Part shown: piece after piece, positions 5,486-14,187 of the stretch
How the letters are laid out: every line of letters begins with the position of its first letter
Position numbering within the stretch: the stretch's first letter is position 1
From: JBLIOB01 sp047639575
GTDB lineage: Bacteria; Bacteroidota; Bacteroidia; Flavobacteriales_D; Parvicellaceae
DNA: 24,916 nucleotides
Reading direction: 5' to 3'
Assembly: GCA_047639575.1 (NCBI GenBank)
Contig: JBLIOB010000027.1
Coordinates: 1-24,916 of the forward strand
Program-made: the position numbers and the translations under genes
The notes under the pieces: generated by a model
Databases searched by the model: none
Told to the model about the DNA's origin: nothing
Seen by the model: only the letters and a program-made list of their open reading frames with translations

Positions 5486-7837
5486 TTAGATCCGCACTCC
5501 AATTATACAAACATCATCCAACTGCTCCAAATCGCCTCTCCATGCTTCAAATGACTCATCAAGCACTGAGCATTGATCATCCATAGCTCCATTTTGAATT
5601 GAAAGCAGGAGACGCTTGAAATTTGCACTTTTAAACTTCTTTCCTTTTTCGCCCCCAAATTGATCTGCAAAACCATCCGAGAAAACATAAAATGTATCGC
5701 CTTTTTCCAGCTGTATGAAGTGGGTAGTAAATGGAACAGGATCATCTACTTTACCGATAGCCTGCTTGGTCGCTTTAATCTCCTCAATTTCTTCTCCGTC
5801 TTTTCTGATTATCCACAACGGATTATTCGCACCAGAATACTTTAGTTCATTTCCATTTAAAGAGCAAAGCGCTATATCCATACCGTCTTTGACGTCTTCA
5901 TCTCCTTTTCCAAATTGGTCTGCTACAAGAATCCTAGTTTTATCTAGAATCAAACCTGGATCATTCAACCCAAACTCTCTAACAGCTCGGTTCATTGCAT
6001 TATTACAAACTACAGATACCATGGCTCCAGGTACGCCATGTCCAGTACAATCTGCCGCTGCGAAAATAATGCTGTTTTCAACCTGTTCCAGCCAGTAAAA
6101 ATCGCCTGCTACTATATCCTTTGGTTTATAATGAAGGAAGTGTTCTGGAAGAAGTTCTTTCATTAATCGAAACGGTGGAAGTATAGCTTCTTGAATCCGT
6201 TTTGCATAAACAATACTGTCCGTAATGTCTTTACTCTTCTCTTCAATGACATCTTTTTGAAGTTCAATCTCAAATTTCTGTTTGGTAATGGAATCGTTTT
6301 TCTTTTCCAATTGAGCGTTGGCTTTCTTTTTCTGTCGATATCCTCTTAATACTAGTACAGCTAGAATAGCTAAAAGAAAGAACCCAATAGCAGCTGCAAT
6401 TAACTGGATGTTCCGTTTCTTATTGAGCGCATTCAATTTGTCTGCTTCTGCCTGAGATTTCGCTTGTTTCGCTTCGGACGTTTCCAGCTGAGCAGTCTTT
6501 ATATCCTTATCTAATGTTAAGACTTCATTTTCTTTTTGTTTAGCAATGTTCTCAGCTTTAGTCTTTGCTAATAGCATTGTAGACATTTCTTGCTCTTTAT
6601 TCAACAGTTCAACTTCTTTTGCCTTTCGGAGTTCCTCTTCACGGCTGCTCTTAAGTTCAGACGACTTTAGCTGATTGTCTTTATTCAATAATTCAATTTC
6701 CTTTTGTTTCTTCTCTGTTTGATACTTTGTTTCCATTTCAGACAAAGCACTCATCCGATCTGTTTCAAAAATGGAATCTCTGATCTTTGCATAGAGATAG
6801 GTAAATTCTGCTGAAGATTTAAAATCACCAGTTTGATAGTATCTGGTACCAAGCATAAGTGCTGTTTTATGCATTAATTCAAAATTGGAAGAGCGATTAG
6901 CTAAATCATAGGCTTTGAGATATAATTCGATTGCTTTTGCCGTATCTGAGTCGTTGTATTTACGTGCCAGGTTATAGTACACTGTGGACAGGCCAATTTG
7001 GTTTCCCACTTCTTCAAAAAGAATTATGGCTCGTTCTAAATATTCCCTTGATTTATCCGGTTTCCCCGTCTGCACATACACTGCGCTTAAACTTTGAAGT
7101 ACGTACGCCATACTGCCTTTGTCGTTAAGCTTTTCCTTAATAACCAGAGCCTCTTCCAGTATGGTCTCAGCGTCTACATAATCACCTGTTTCAAACAATA
7201 AACTTCCATAATTATTTAGAGACAATGCAATAGATTTTTCATCTCCTGACTTTCTACTTACAGCGAGTCCTTCTTTGTAATAGGCCAATCCTTTTTCAGT
7301 CTGACCTAAAGCACTATAGATCCCTCCGATGTTACCAATAAACTGAGCTTGTTTATGAAGCTCTCCCGATTCTTCATATAGTTTTATTACTTGTTGATAC
7401 TTCTCTAAGGCTTCAACGTATTTACCCTGATGGTAATAAATGATACCTAAACTACTAATGCATGCATCAACACCACCTTTGTCTTTTAACCTTAAATTGA
7501 TCGCGAAAGCACTGTCAATAAGTGACTTTGCCTTCGTGTATTCAGAAACACCATCGTAATAAATACCCATTAACCGCAAGGTATACGCTTCCGCCCATTT
7601 GTTCTTTTGCTGCTTGGCTAATTCCGTTGATTTCTTAGCGTGTTCTAGAAATTGGACTGCATCATTTCCGTAATACTCTAAGCTTATGTTCCGATGAAGC
7701 CTAGTTTTAGCTTTTTCAGATGCACCGACTAACTCTGTTTTAAGACTATCTACATAGCTTTGACTAGAGCCGTATGAAGGAAGACAGAGCGCAAAAAGTA
7801 CAAGTAGAAATATTTTTATTTGAAGGGTGTGTGCCAC
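5486..7837 (-). CDS. TPR-transmembrane-SpoIIE PP2C phosphatase
   Basis: 783 residues starting at GTG (7835-7837), directly giving a signal peptide (IKIFLLVLFALCLPSYG). Residues about 30-365 are seven or more TPR units (for example ISSLGIIYYHQGKYVEALEK, NNYGSLLFETGDYVDAETIL). Residues 365-475 are a coiled coil, 479-498 a membrane segment (LIAAAIGFFLLAILAVLVLR), 505-540 a linker helix, and 541-783 the SpoIIE/PP2C domain. Likely metal ligands: D579 (GDFYW), D596 (ADCTGHG), D721 (SDGFADQFG), D774/D775 (DDVCIIG). The architecture puts TPRs in the periplasm and the phosphatase in the cytoplasm, as a transmembrane sensor. It is a close paralogue of the gene at the left edge and follows the disrupted STAS-like gene convergently. 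The substrate is inferred to be a STAS- or SiaC-type phosphoprotein. Confidence 0.95.
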   Translation of the reverse strand: MAHTLQIKIFLLVLFALCLPSYGSSQSYVDSLKTELVGASEKAKTRLHRNISLEYYGNDAVQFLEHAKKSTELAKQQKNKWAEAYTLRLMGIYYDGVSEYTKAKSLIDSAFAINLRLKDKGGVDACISSLGIIYYHQGKYVEALEKYQQVIKLYEESGELHKQAQFIGNIGGIYSALGQTEKGLAYYKEGLAVSRKSGDEKSIALSLNNYGSLLFETGDYVDAETILEEALVIKEKLNDKGSMAYVLQSLSAVYVQTGKPDKSREYLERAIILFEEVGNQIGLSTVYYNLARKYNDSDTAKAIELYLKAYDLANRSSNFELMHKTALMLGTRYYQTGDFKSSAEFTYLYAKIRDSIFETDRMSALSEMETKYQTEKKQKEIELLNKDNQLKSSELKSSREEELRKAKEVELLNKEQEMSTMLLAKTKAENIAKQKENEVLTLDKDIKTAQLETSEAKQAKSQAEADKLNALNKKRNIQLIAAAIGFFLLAILAVLVLRGYRQKKKANAQLEKKNDSITKQKFEIELQKDVIEEKSKDITDSIVYAKRIQEAILPPFRLMKELLPEHFLHYKPKDIVAGDFYWLEQVENSIIFAAADCTGHGVPGAMVSVVCNNAMNRAVREFGLNDPGLILDKTRILVADQFGKGDEDVKDGMDIALCSLNGNELKYSGANNPLWIIRKDGEEIEEIKATKQAIGKVDDPVPFTTHFIQLEKGDTFYVFSDGFADQFGGEKGKKFKSANFKRLLLSIQNGAMDDQCSVLDESFEAWRGDLEQLDDVCIIGVRI

Positions 7838-8000
7838 GCGACTAAATTACGGAATATGTGGTAAATCCTGACTTAGCTCCTACAGTTCTAAATTCAGCAT
7901 CTAAATTTTAGAGAATCTATATTCAATTTTAACTTATAATTAAAAAGTTAAATCAATGAAAACCAGAGCAAGTTGACTTGGAACGGCCTTAGATATTTAT

Positions 8001-9224
8001 TCAATCTTTTATAATCTGATAGGTCGTTATGTCGCGACTAACAAAACTGATATCGATTCCGATTTCTTTTAGGTATGTTTCAATTTCGTCTGGCTCCAAC
8101 TGGAAAAACTGTCTCAATTCATATCTACTATTCTTTATCATTAACCCGGAAGCGGATTTTGACAGTATGTGGATGTGTTCTTTATGATATTCTAAAATGC
8201 CCACGAGCTTTGCTAATGATACGTAAGCATTTTTAGTTCCCTCACTTAAATTGGCCGATTCTATCAAATACTCAGAGTTATTTTCTTTGGTAAGTTCAAA
8301 CACCATTTGCATCCCTTTAATACTGTCAAAGTGTATTTCAAGACTGGTTTCAAGAACTTTTATAATTTCGGACTTTGCCGCCTCCACACTGTTATTACGC
8401 TTAAAGTAAATTATATCGAATCGATCTGTAATCTTTGATGCATTGTCAATCCAGACAGAAGAGGGGACTTGCTGATTGTATGTACTCTCATAAACGTAAG
8501 GCAGATCAATGCCATACCAAGTTATGCCAGTAAATCCATTATTATATTGACGTTGTCCTGATGCATTTAGACTTTTACATAGTGATGGACGAATGATAAA
8601 TTGCTGAATAGGTTTTAAAGTTGTGCTCTCTTTTCCATTAAGCATCCCATTCACTGCATTATATAGCACGTCCTCTCCTGCATTAAATTTTGACACAATG
8701 CTAATTTCTACAGGAGCAGCTTCTACTGTTTGGATAGGTTGATAACTGTCAGTAGCAACAACTTCAGCAAGAATATCTTCCGTCACTTTCCGACCTCTAA
8801 AAACAATAATGCCCTTACGATTAATAATGAAAGTTTGAGGAATTCCTTTTACTTCGAAAGAGTCAAATACTGATCGATATGTGTCTATTCCAAAAGGCAT
8901 TTGAAGAGATTTAGCTTTTACAAAATCTTTGGCTTTGCTAGCTTTCTCGTTGGAGATTGCAATAAACTGGACTGGCTTATCTTCATACAAAGCAGCTAGA
9001 CTATCAAGACTAGCAAGTCCTGCAATGCAGGGCATGCACCAGGTCGCCCAAAAATCAATAACAGTTACTTTCCCGGCAAAATTGGCATTAAAAGAATGTT
9101 TCTTTCGCTGATTGAATATTTCGTCCAACTCAATTGCTGTGGCTGCTTCTCCAACTTGAGATTGACTTTGACAATTTGGAATAAGAAGAAGTAAGAAGAA
9201 AATTTGCAGGTAATATTTAAACAT
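8001..9224 (-). CDS. TlpA-like thioredoxin with extra C-terminal domain
   Basis: 407 residues from ATG (9222-9224), which starts a signal peptide (MFKYYLQIFFLLLLIPNC); the frame continues up to a TTG at 9323, but that start would bury the signal. The Cys in PNC may be a lipidation site, though Asn at -1 is unusual. Residues about 25-165 form a TlpA/ResA-like thioredoxin fold with active site W-C-M-P-C (Cys 63 and 66) and the cis-proline segment VKGIPQTFII. Residues about 200-330 form a second domain (KITDRFDIIYFKRNNSVEAA, then SLEIHFDSIKGMQMVFEL) resembling DUF3738 of TIGR03435-type proteins. It should be an envelope thiol-disulfide protein. It may once have been directly downstream of the barrel gene now at 11.7-12.7 kb. 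The 163 bp between it and the phosphatase gene shows no other feature. Confidence 0.85.
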   Translation of the reverse strand: MFKYYLQIFFLLLLIPNCQSQSQVGEAATAIELDEIFNQRKKHSFNANFAGKVTVIDFWATWCMPCIAGLASLDSLAALYEDKPVQFIAISNEKASKAKDFVKAKSLQMPFGIDTYRSVFDSFEVKGIPQTFIINRKGIIVFRGRKVTEDILAEVVATDSYQPIQTVEAAPVEISIVSKFNAGEDVLYNAVNGMLNGKESTTLKPIQQFIIRPSLCKSLNASGQRQYNNGFTGITWYGIDLPYVYESTYNQQVPSSVWIDNASKITDRFDIIYFKRNNSVEAAKSEIIKVLETSLEIHFDSIKGMQMVFELTKENNSEYLIESANLSEGTKNAYVSLAKLVGILEYHKEHIHILSKSASGLMIKNSRYELRQFFQLEPDEIETYLKEIGIDISFVSRDITTYQIIKD

Positions 9225-9311
9225 GTTCCAAGATATTGAATTCCTTACGTTAAGAATAATTAAAATTAGATCGTACTTTTTGAATCTTAAAGCTAGAAAA
9301 ATAGCTATTGT

Positions 9312-9356
9312 CCTCTTTACCAAGCCGAAAATTTAAAGCCCATCGCAATATTTAAT
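9312..9356. repeat. 45-bp direct repeat, copy 1 (3' end of a barrel gene)
   Basis: Identical to 11736-11780 except for one base. On the minus strand it encodes LNIAMGFKFSAW followed by TAA (9317-9319), that is, a typical barrel C-terminus ending in an aromatic residue. The frame meets a stop just upstream (TGA near 9363), so it is only a fragment. The rest of 9225-9540 holds no other gene. Confidence 0.9.
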
Positions 9357-9540
9357 TGAATTCACCCTTCATTAAATTCTTTGGCCTGACTTCGGATTTT
9401 CTTTAACCTATTGTCTTTTATTTACAAAGGCTTATCAATATTCGATCCAGCTTAATCATTCAGATTGGCAGTTTGAACCTAAATTTTAGTTTAGGACACT
9501 TTTAATTTAGTACTTTGAATACCAGCACTATTTGTAAAAA

Positions 9541-11703
9541 ATGAAAAAACGCCTACTCCGATTCATCATTATCACGTACATTTTTATTACATCCTCTAAT
9601 AACGTTCTGAGCCAAAGTTGGGAATGGGCGCAACAATATCCAGTTTATGAAGCAGCGATATTCGCTGCGGATTCTGTGGGAAATTCTTACGTGTCTCTCT
9701 ATACTCAGGATTCTATATTCATGGGAGGCGATACACTTCCTGATGCACCTACATTAGGAAACACTTGTTATTATGCAAAATTTGCTCCGAATGGCAATTA
9801 TGTTTGGATGATCTCAATCCCATTTGGGAATTACGCAGCGGCAACATTCAATAGCGATCATCTTTATGTCACTGGTGTTTTGCGCGACACTTTATTCTAC
9901 AATTCAGACACAATAATTCCTCAAGGTCTTAACGATGCAGCAATTGCAAAAATAGATACCAATGGAACTTTGGTTTGGATTAAAGTTTTTGGTGGACTAG
10001 GTGAAGAAAGCGTGTATAGCATAGAATCTGATGAATTTGGCAATGTCTATGTCGGTGGAAGTTGTAATACAACTTTCACAGTAGATACGGATTCGATTAT
10101 TTGTGCCCCGATTGGTTTAACTAGTTTCGTTCTAAAACTTGATCCAATTGGTACTCTTCTGTGGTCTGGATACTCGGGAGGAACGGGCTACGCAAATGGC
10201 TACGAAATGGAAATAGATGTCTTTGGTAATGTCTTCTGCTCCGGTGTCTACAGTGGGGGCACGTTGCAATGGGCTACAGCTATCTTCCCTGTGTCTGGTT
10301 TAAACAATTATTTCATAACCAAATACGACCAAAATGGTAACTTTCAGTGGTGTAGAACGGGAGGAGCATATGGATTCGGTCAACAGACCGTTATAGAAGC
10401 GATTACGTCTGATGAGAATGGAAACATTTATGGAGCTGGAAGGTATTATGGAAATCCAGCGCAAGTTGATACAGCGGTTTTGACAGGGGCTGTATGGGGA
10501 CCGGATGGTATGTTAATTAAATATAATGCAAACGGAGATTTCCAGTGGGTTAAGCCTTTACATACGGACTATGGGTTTTTAGCAGCAAACCTTCATACGG
10601 ATCAAAACCAGAATTTGCTGTTTTTGGCAATTTTTACTGGTGATTCATTGAATGTATCTGGACATCATGTGTGTAATCCTAATAATGACGATGTATCCGT
10701 AATTATGTCTTTTGACACATCGGGCGTTTTGCGTTACATTCAAAGGCCATATTCATTGGGAGCAGGGGCCCTTAGTGGACGCATGGCTCTAGATGGTCTT
10801 AATAATATTTTGTTCAGTTTTGAGCAATTAGACACCGCTCAATTTTGTTCCAACGTGTTGCCACAGCAGACTTCTGGATTCTATTTTGTAACGATGACAA
10901 AAATGAGCATGTCACCTCCTGTAACTTTCATTATGAACACTAACGAAGTTTGTGCTGGAGATAGCGTTACGCTTAACCTACAATCCAATTGTAATTTTGA
11001 TTGTTGCAATAGTTTCATCGCTCAGCTCTCTGATTCACTTGGGAGCTTTGACGTACCCATCAACCTTGATACTTTGGTCGGAATCAGCCCAAGTCCAATG
11101 AGCTTTGAAACTCCACCAGTTTCCCCTGGAAATGGGTATAAAGTTCGAGTGATTACAACTTGCCCTTTTAACAAAGTTATTCAGAATGAACAGGCGTTCA
11201 GTATTCAAAATGTAGCGCCAATAGCGTCATTTACTTACTCTTCCTTAGGGCCACAAATCGATCTCAGCAATATATCAATAGCCGGGAATACATATAATTG
11301 GGATTTTGGCGATGGTAACACAAGTGGTGAAAACGGTCCATCGTATACATATGGGAATGCCGGAACTTATTATATTTGTCTGGAAGCTTTTAACGGATGT
11401 GGATCTGACCAGTTTTGTGATTCGATTACTCTTTTTACAACTGGAATTATCCATCTTGAGTACCCCCAGTTAGAAATATTTCCTAATCCATTTCAAGATC
11501 AACTCAGTATAGTGTTACCGAAAGAACCTTGTAAGCGGATAGAAATAGTTGGAGTATTAGGTCAAACTGTCCTAGTAAAGCACCTTCATAATCAATCGGG
11601 AGTATACTCAATCAATACCAAAGATCTAGATACTGGTTTCTACATTATAAATGTGTATGCTGAAAATGATCAAAACTATACAAGTACTATAATAAAGAAT
11701 TAA
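9541..11703 (+). CDS. T9SS-secreted beta-propeller/PKD protein
   Basis: 720 residues from ATG 9541, with signal peptide to about residue 25 (VLSQ). Residues about 30-460 contain SBBP-like beta-propeller blades of the form D-x-x-G-N-x-Y-V-x-G, for example DEFGNVYVGGSCNTTFTVD and DENGNIYGAGRYYG. A PKD domain covers about residues 565-640 (NTYNWDFGDGNTSGENGPSY). Residues about 645-720 are a type A T9SS sorting domain: LEIFPNPFQDQLSIVLP, then GVLGQTVL and FYIINV near the end. The protein should cross the outer membrane by T9SS and be surface-attached or released. It stands alone between opposite-strand genes, flanked by 45-bp direct repeats, and its 3' end overlaps the damaged barrel gene by 17 bp. 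Substrate or partner unknown. Confidence 0.93.
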   Translation: MKKRLLRFIIITYIFITSSNNVLSQSWEWAQQYPVYEAAIFAADSVGNSYVSLYTQDSIFMGGDTLPDAPTLGNTCYYAKFAPNGNYVWMISIPFGNYAAATFNSDHLYVTGVLRDTLFYNSDTIIPQGLNDAAIAKIDTNGTLVWIKVFGGLGEESVYSIESDEFGNVYVGGSCNTTFTVDTDSIICAPIGLTSFVLKLDPIGTLLWSGYSGGTGYANGYEMEIDVFGNVFCSGVYSGGTLQWATAIFPVSGLNNYFITKYDQNGNFQWCRTGGAYGFGQQTVIEAITSDENGNIYGAGRYYGNPAQVDTAVLTGAVWGPDGMLIKYNANGDFQWVKPLHTDYGFLAANLHTDQNQNLLFLAIFTGDSLNVSGHHVCNPNNDDVSVIMSFDTSGVLRYIQRPYSLGAGALSGRMALDGLNNILFSFEQLDTAQFCSNVLPQQTSGFYFVTMTKMSMSPPVTFIMNTNEVCAGDSVTLNLQSNCNFDCCNSFIAQLSDSLGSFDVPINLDTLVGISPSPMSFETPPVSPGNGYKVRVITTCPFNKVIQNEQAFSIQNVAPIASFTYSSLGPQIDLSNISIAGNTYNWDFGDGNTSGENGPSYTYGNAGTYYICLEAFNGCGSDQFCDSITLFTTGIIHLEYPQLEIFPNPFQDQLSIVLPKEPCKRIEIVGVLGQTVLVKHLHNQSGVYSINTKDLDTGFYIINVYAENDQNYTSTIIKN

Positions 11704-12676
11704 GACATTCTTCTAAATTTAAAGCAAAAGGACGCCCTCTTTTCCAAGCCGAAAATTTAAAGCCCATCGCAATATTTAATCGGAGGCTAACTTTAGTAGG
11801 AACCTTTGTATAGTGTGCTGGCAAATAGTCACTTATGATGTTTTCAAAGAGGTAATTCGCGTCTATATCATATTCAAAATAAAGTCGTTTCCCAAAAGCA
11901 AGACGTAATCCAGCTCCGAAGGAAATACCCATACTGTTTTTGTTTATTATATAATCTTCGGCTGTTTCATTCATTAAAAATAATGCGGAAGTTTTAAGGT
12001 AAAATAACTCTGGAGCATCTGCGATTCTTTTGGCAGGATAAAATCGAATTCCAGCTTTGAAGACCTCCGTATTGCTATTCAACTCAGCTAAACTATCAAA
12101 CCTGAGATTCGAATGAAGCCCGTTGTATCGCTGATAGGAAGAAGTTAATACCCAATGTTTGGAGAGAATTAGATGGGCGTCAACCGTCAGTTTTTTTTTA
12201 CCACCTGGAAAAGCCGATAACAGGTCGGTTTGAAGGTTCACGTGATAAATCCCTTTTTCCTGAGCGCTCATTTCTCGAGCAAGTCTGGTAATGTGAGATC
12301 CATCTACTTCTCTGGCCAAGATTCGCTGCGTGCTGGTATCCGCAAAAATGATAGTATGGAAAAGACCAAAGTAGCTCCTAGTTTTAAATAAACCATGGAT
12401 AACTAGATTAGTATCTACTTTAACAACTAAACCAGTTCCATTCTCTGGTAATTGTTTTACATATTTATAGGGGTAGGGAAGAATGTTCAATGATCTTTCC
12501 AGCTTAAGTCTTTGCTGGGTAATTATTTCAGAGGACAAAACCACATTTAGGGTGTCGTTTTCCAAGGCATCTTTAAGCTCTTTCGCTTGCTTTGGAATCA
12601 CCTCTAACCAGGGTGCTTATTGAGATATGCAACCAGCACCGGAAAGCAGAAGAATGGTGAATAAAAGAAAACGCAT
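11687..12676 (-). pseudogene. outer-membrane beta-barrel-like protein, damaged at both ends
   Basis: The natural start is ATG at 12674-12676, giving signal peptide MRFLLFTILLLSGAGCISQ; codon 20 is TAA (12617-12619), then the same frame continues A-P-W-L-E-V-I-P-K without shift. An intact frame from GTG 12601 to 11687 (304 residues) remains but lacks the signal. The mature part has an N-terminal soluble region and a C-terminal half of alternating strands (MGISFGAGLRLAFGKRLYFE, TKVSLRLNIAMGFKFSAW) typical of a small barrel. At the 3' end the expected stop after ...SAW is changed to AAA, adding 18 unrelated residues (KRGRPFALNLEECLNSLL) that run into the neighbouring gene's 3' end. Two lesions make function unlikely unless sequencing errors are involved. 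Function not recognised. Confidence 0.72.
11736..11780. repeat. 45-bp direct repeat, copy 2 (within the barrel gene)
   Basis: Matches 9312-9356 with one difference. The difference (11743, T on the plus strand here, A at 9319) turns the TAA stop of copy 1 into AAA (Lys) on the coding strand. Together the copies bracket the T9SS cargo gene 2.4 kb apart. Confidence 0.9.
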
Positions 12677-12834
12677 TAAGGCAGTTTTATTTGCAATATT
12701 TAATACAAAAAGTAAACCGTTAATGACATTGAAATTGATAGAGTTTTGTCAACCTACGAAAAGAACTTGCCTGAAAGACAAATTTTGGCAACCATTGGCA
12801 AGATTCTTGGTTTAATAATTACTAAATTAGATTC

Positions 12835-13335
12835 ATGGCTAGAACAATCAGTTATTCGTTATTAATCGCAGTTGCGATACTTTTTTCTTCATTCAAACCG
12901 GCTCCGGCCGAATATTCAGCTACAATGTCTGGTTGGGAAGTTGATTTGAAGAAGGCAATTGAATTATCTAACAGTTCAGGTAAACCAATCATGGCAAACT
13001 TCACTGGTTCAGACTGGTGCGGATGGTGTATCAGACTTAAGAATGAAGTCTTTACCAAAGATAAATTCAACGAGTGGGCAAAAGAAAACGTCATCTTACT
13101 AGAACTAGATTTTCCTAGAAGAATGGTCATCCCGGACAATATCAAACAACAAAACAGTCAACTATCCCAGGCGTTTGGTGTAACCGGGTATCCCACAATA
13201 TGGGTTTTTGAAGCAAAGGCTGATTCAACTGGAAAAACTCAATTAAATGGGTTAACTAAATCTGGTTACGTTACTGGTGGGCCAGCTGGTTGGATCAAGG
13301 ATATGGATGCTAAGTTGGCTGCTCTAAAGAAGTAA
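12835..13335 (+). CDS. periplasmic thioredoxin-family protein
   Basis: 166 residues from ATG 12835 with an N-terminal signal peptide (MARTISYSLLIAVAILFSSF, cleavage near APA). The mature protein is a compact thioredoxin fold of the Thioredoxin_7/DUF255-like group: KPIMANFTGSDWCGWCIRLK with active-site Cys 62 and 65 (W-C-G-W-C), then the cis-proline segment FGVTGYPTIWVF. W-C-G-W-C is the common signature of Bacteroidota periplasmic thioredoxins of this type. It should reduce or isomerise disulfides, or transfer electrons, in the periplasm. It is divergent from the damaged barrel gene (158 bp between) and 57 bp before the next gene on the same strand. Confidence 0.9.
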   Translation: MARTISYSLLIAVAILFSSFKPAPAEYSATMSGWEVDLKKAIELSNSSGKPIMANFTGSDWCGWCIRLKNEVFTKDKFNEWAKENVILLELDFPRRMVIPDNIKQQNSQLSQAFGVTGYPTIWVFEAKADSTGKTQLNGLTKSGYVTGGPAGWIKDMDAKLAALKK

Positions 13336-13392
13336 ATAGTAACGAATAATAAAGATACGGCAGACCGATTATTGGAATATGTAAATTCAAAT

Positions 13393-14181
13393 ATGCTTTT
13401 CAGAACCATATTATTTATTTCCTGCTTGCTTTCTGTAATCCCAAGTAAAAGTCAATCTGACACTGTGCAAAGCAAGAAAGCAATTTCAGTTAATAGCTAC
13501 GATTCTATTCAAGAACTTGATATCGATTTAAATCAATTTGTCAACTACAGGGACCATGAAAAAGATTTTATCTTTCTGGACCGACAAATTCAATGGCACG
13601 ATCCGGATCTCTTTTTATATGATTCTGTACATAAAATACTTTTAGCCGAAATAGACCACAACCGCGCATTAGTATTTTGGGAAGGGACCAAATTGATAGA
13701 GCTTAACACAGAAGAAGTCTCTTTCATCACTGATTATGGTTGCGATTATGCCAAAGTGCTAGAAGCTAAAAAAATAGACAAAGACCGTTTCGCGTTAATT
13801 GACTTTCGTTGTTATGAGGGCGGCACTACTTCATGGTCCGGTAGAGAAGGAATCCAAGTATGGAACTTGACCAAAAGGGAACTGATATTCGAAGCTATGT
13901 ACTTAAAAATACGAGGAGGAAGCAGTTATGAATTATACGAAGAAGTGGATGAAGAAACTGGTAAGGTTTACGAATATGAAAAACCATGTTGTTGGTCAAA
14001 TGATTCCATTGAAACATCCATAAATTCTTCGGTTGAGGTTATCACTATTGGAGAATACACAAGAATTGGGACTATTCAATATTTCAAGCAAGCCGTTATT
14101 GGCGAGGAACAAGAATACGGCAAAGGGATCTTAAAACCTGGAAAATATATACTTAAAAGTGGACGCTATATCAGAGAGTAG
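13393..14181 (+). CDS. secreted protein of unknown function
   Basis: 262 residues from ATG 13393; a TTG at 13372 extends the frame by 7 residues, but ATG 13393 directly yields the signal peptide MLFRTILFISCLLSVIPSKS. The mature part is acidic and has no repeat or catalytic motif that I recognise. Landmarks are NYRDHEKDFIFLDRQIQWHD, a middle section DYGCDYAKVLEAKKIDKDRF with beta-sheet character, and a glutamate-rich stretch YELYEEVDEETGKVYEYEKP followed by CCW. Same strand as the thioredoxin gene, 57 bp downstream, so possibly co-transcribed; its four or more cysteines could make it a thioredoxin client. It converges on the next T9SS cargo gene with a 6-bp gap. Confidence 0.75.
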   Translation: MLFRTILFISCLLSVIPSKSQSDTVQSKKAISVNSYDSIQELDIDLNQFVNYRDHEKDFIFLDRQIQWHDPDLFLYDSVHKILLAEIDHNRALVFWEGTKLIELNTEEVSFITDYGCDYAKVLEAKKIDKDRFALIDFRCYEGGTTSWSGREGIQVWNLTKRELIFEAMYLKIRGGSSYELYEEVDEETGKVYEYEKPCCWSNDSIETSINSSVEVITIGEYTRIGTIQYFKQAVIGEEQEYGKGILKPGKYILKSGRYIRE

Positions 14182-14187
14182 CTTTTC

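Noticed and set aside
5715..6098. Plus-strand open frame inside the phosphatase gene
   Set aside because: Shadow of the PP2C domain coding region on the other strand.
9222..9323. N-terminal extension of the TlpA-like protein to a TTG at 9323
   Set aside because: It crosses the 45-bp repeat and would bury the signal peptide; ATG 9224 is a better start.
12627..12815. Plus-strand open frame of 62 codons
   Set aside because: It overlaps the signal-peptide region of the barrel gene on the other strand and has no protein-like features.
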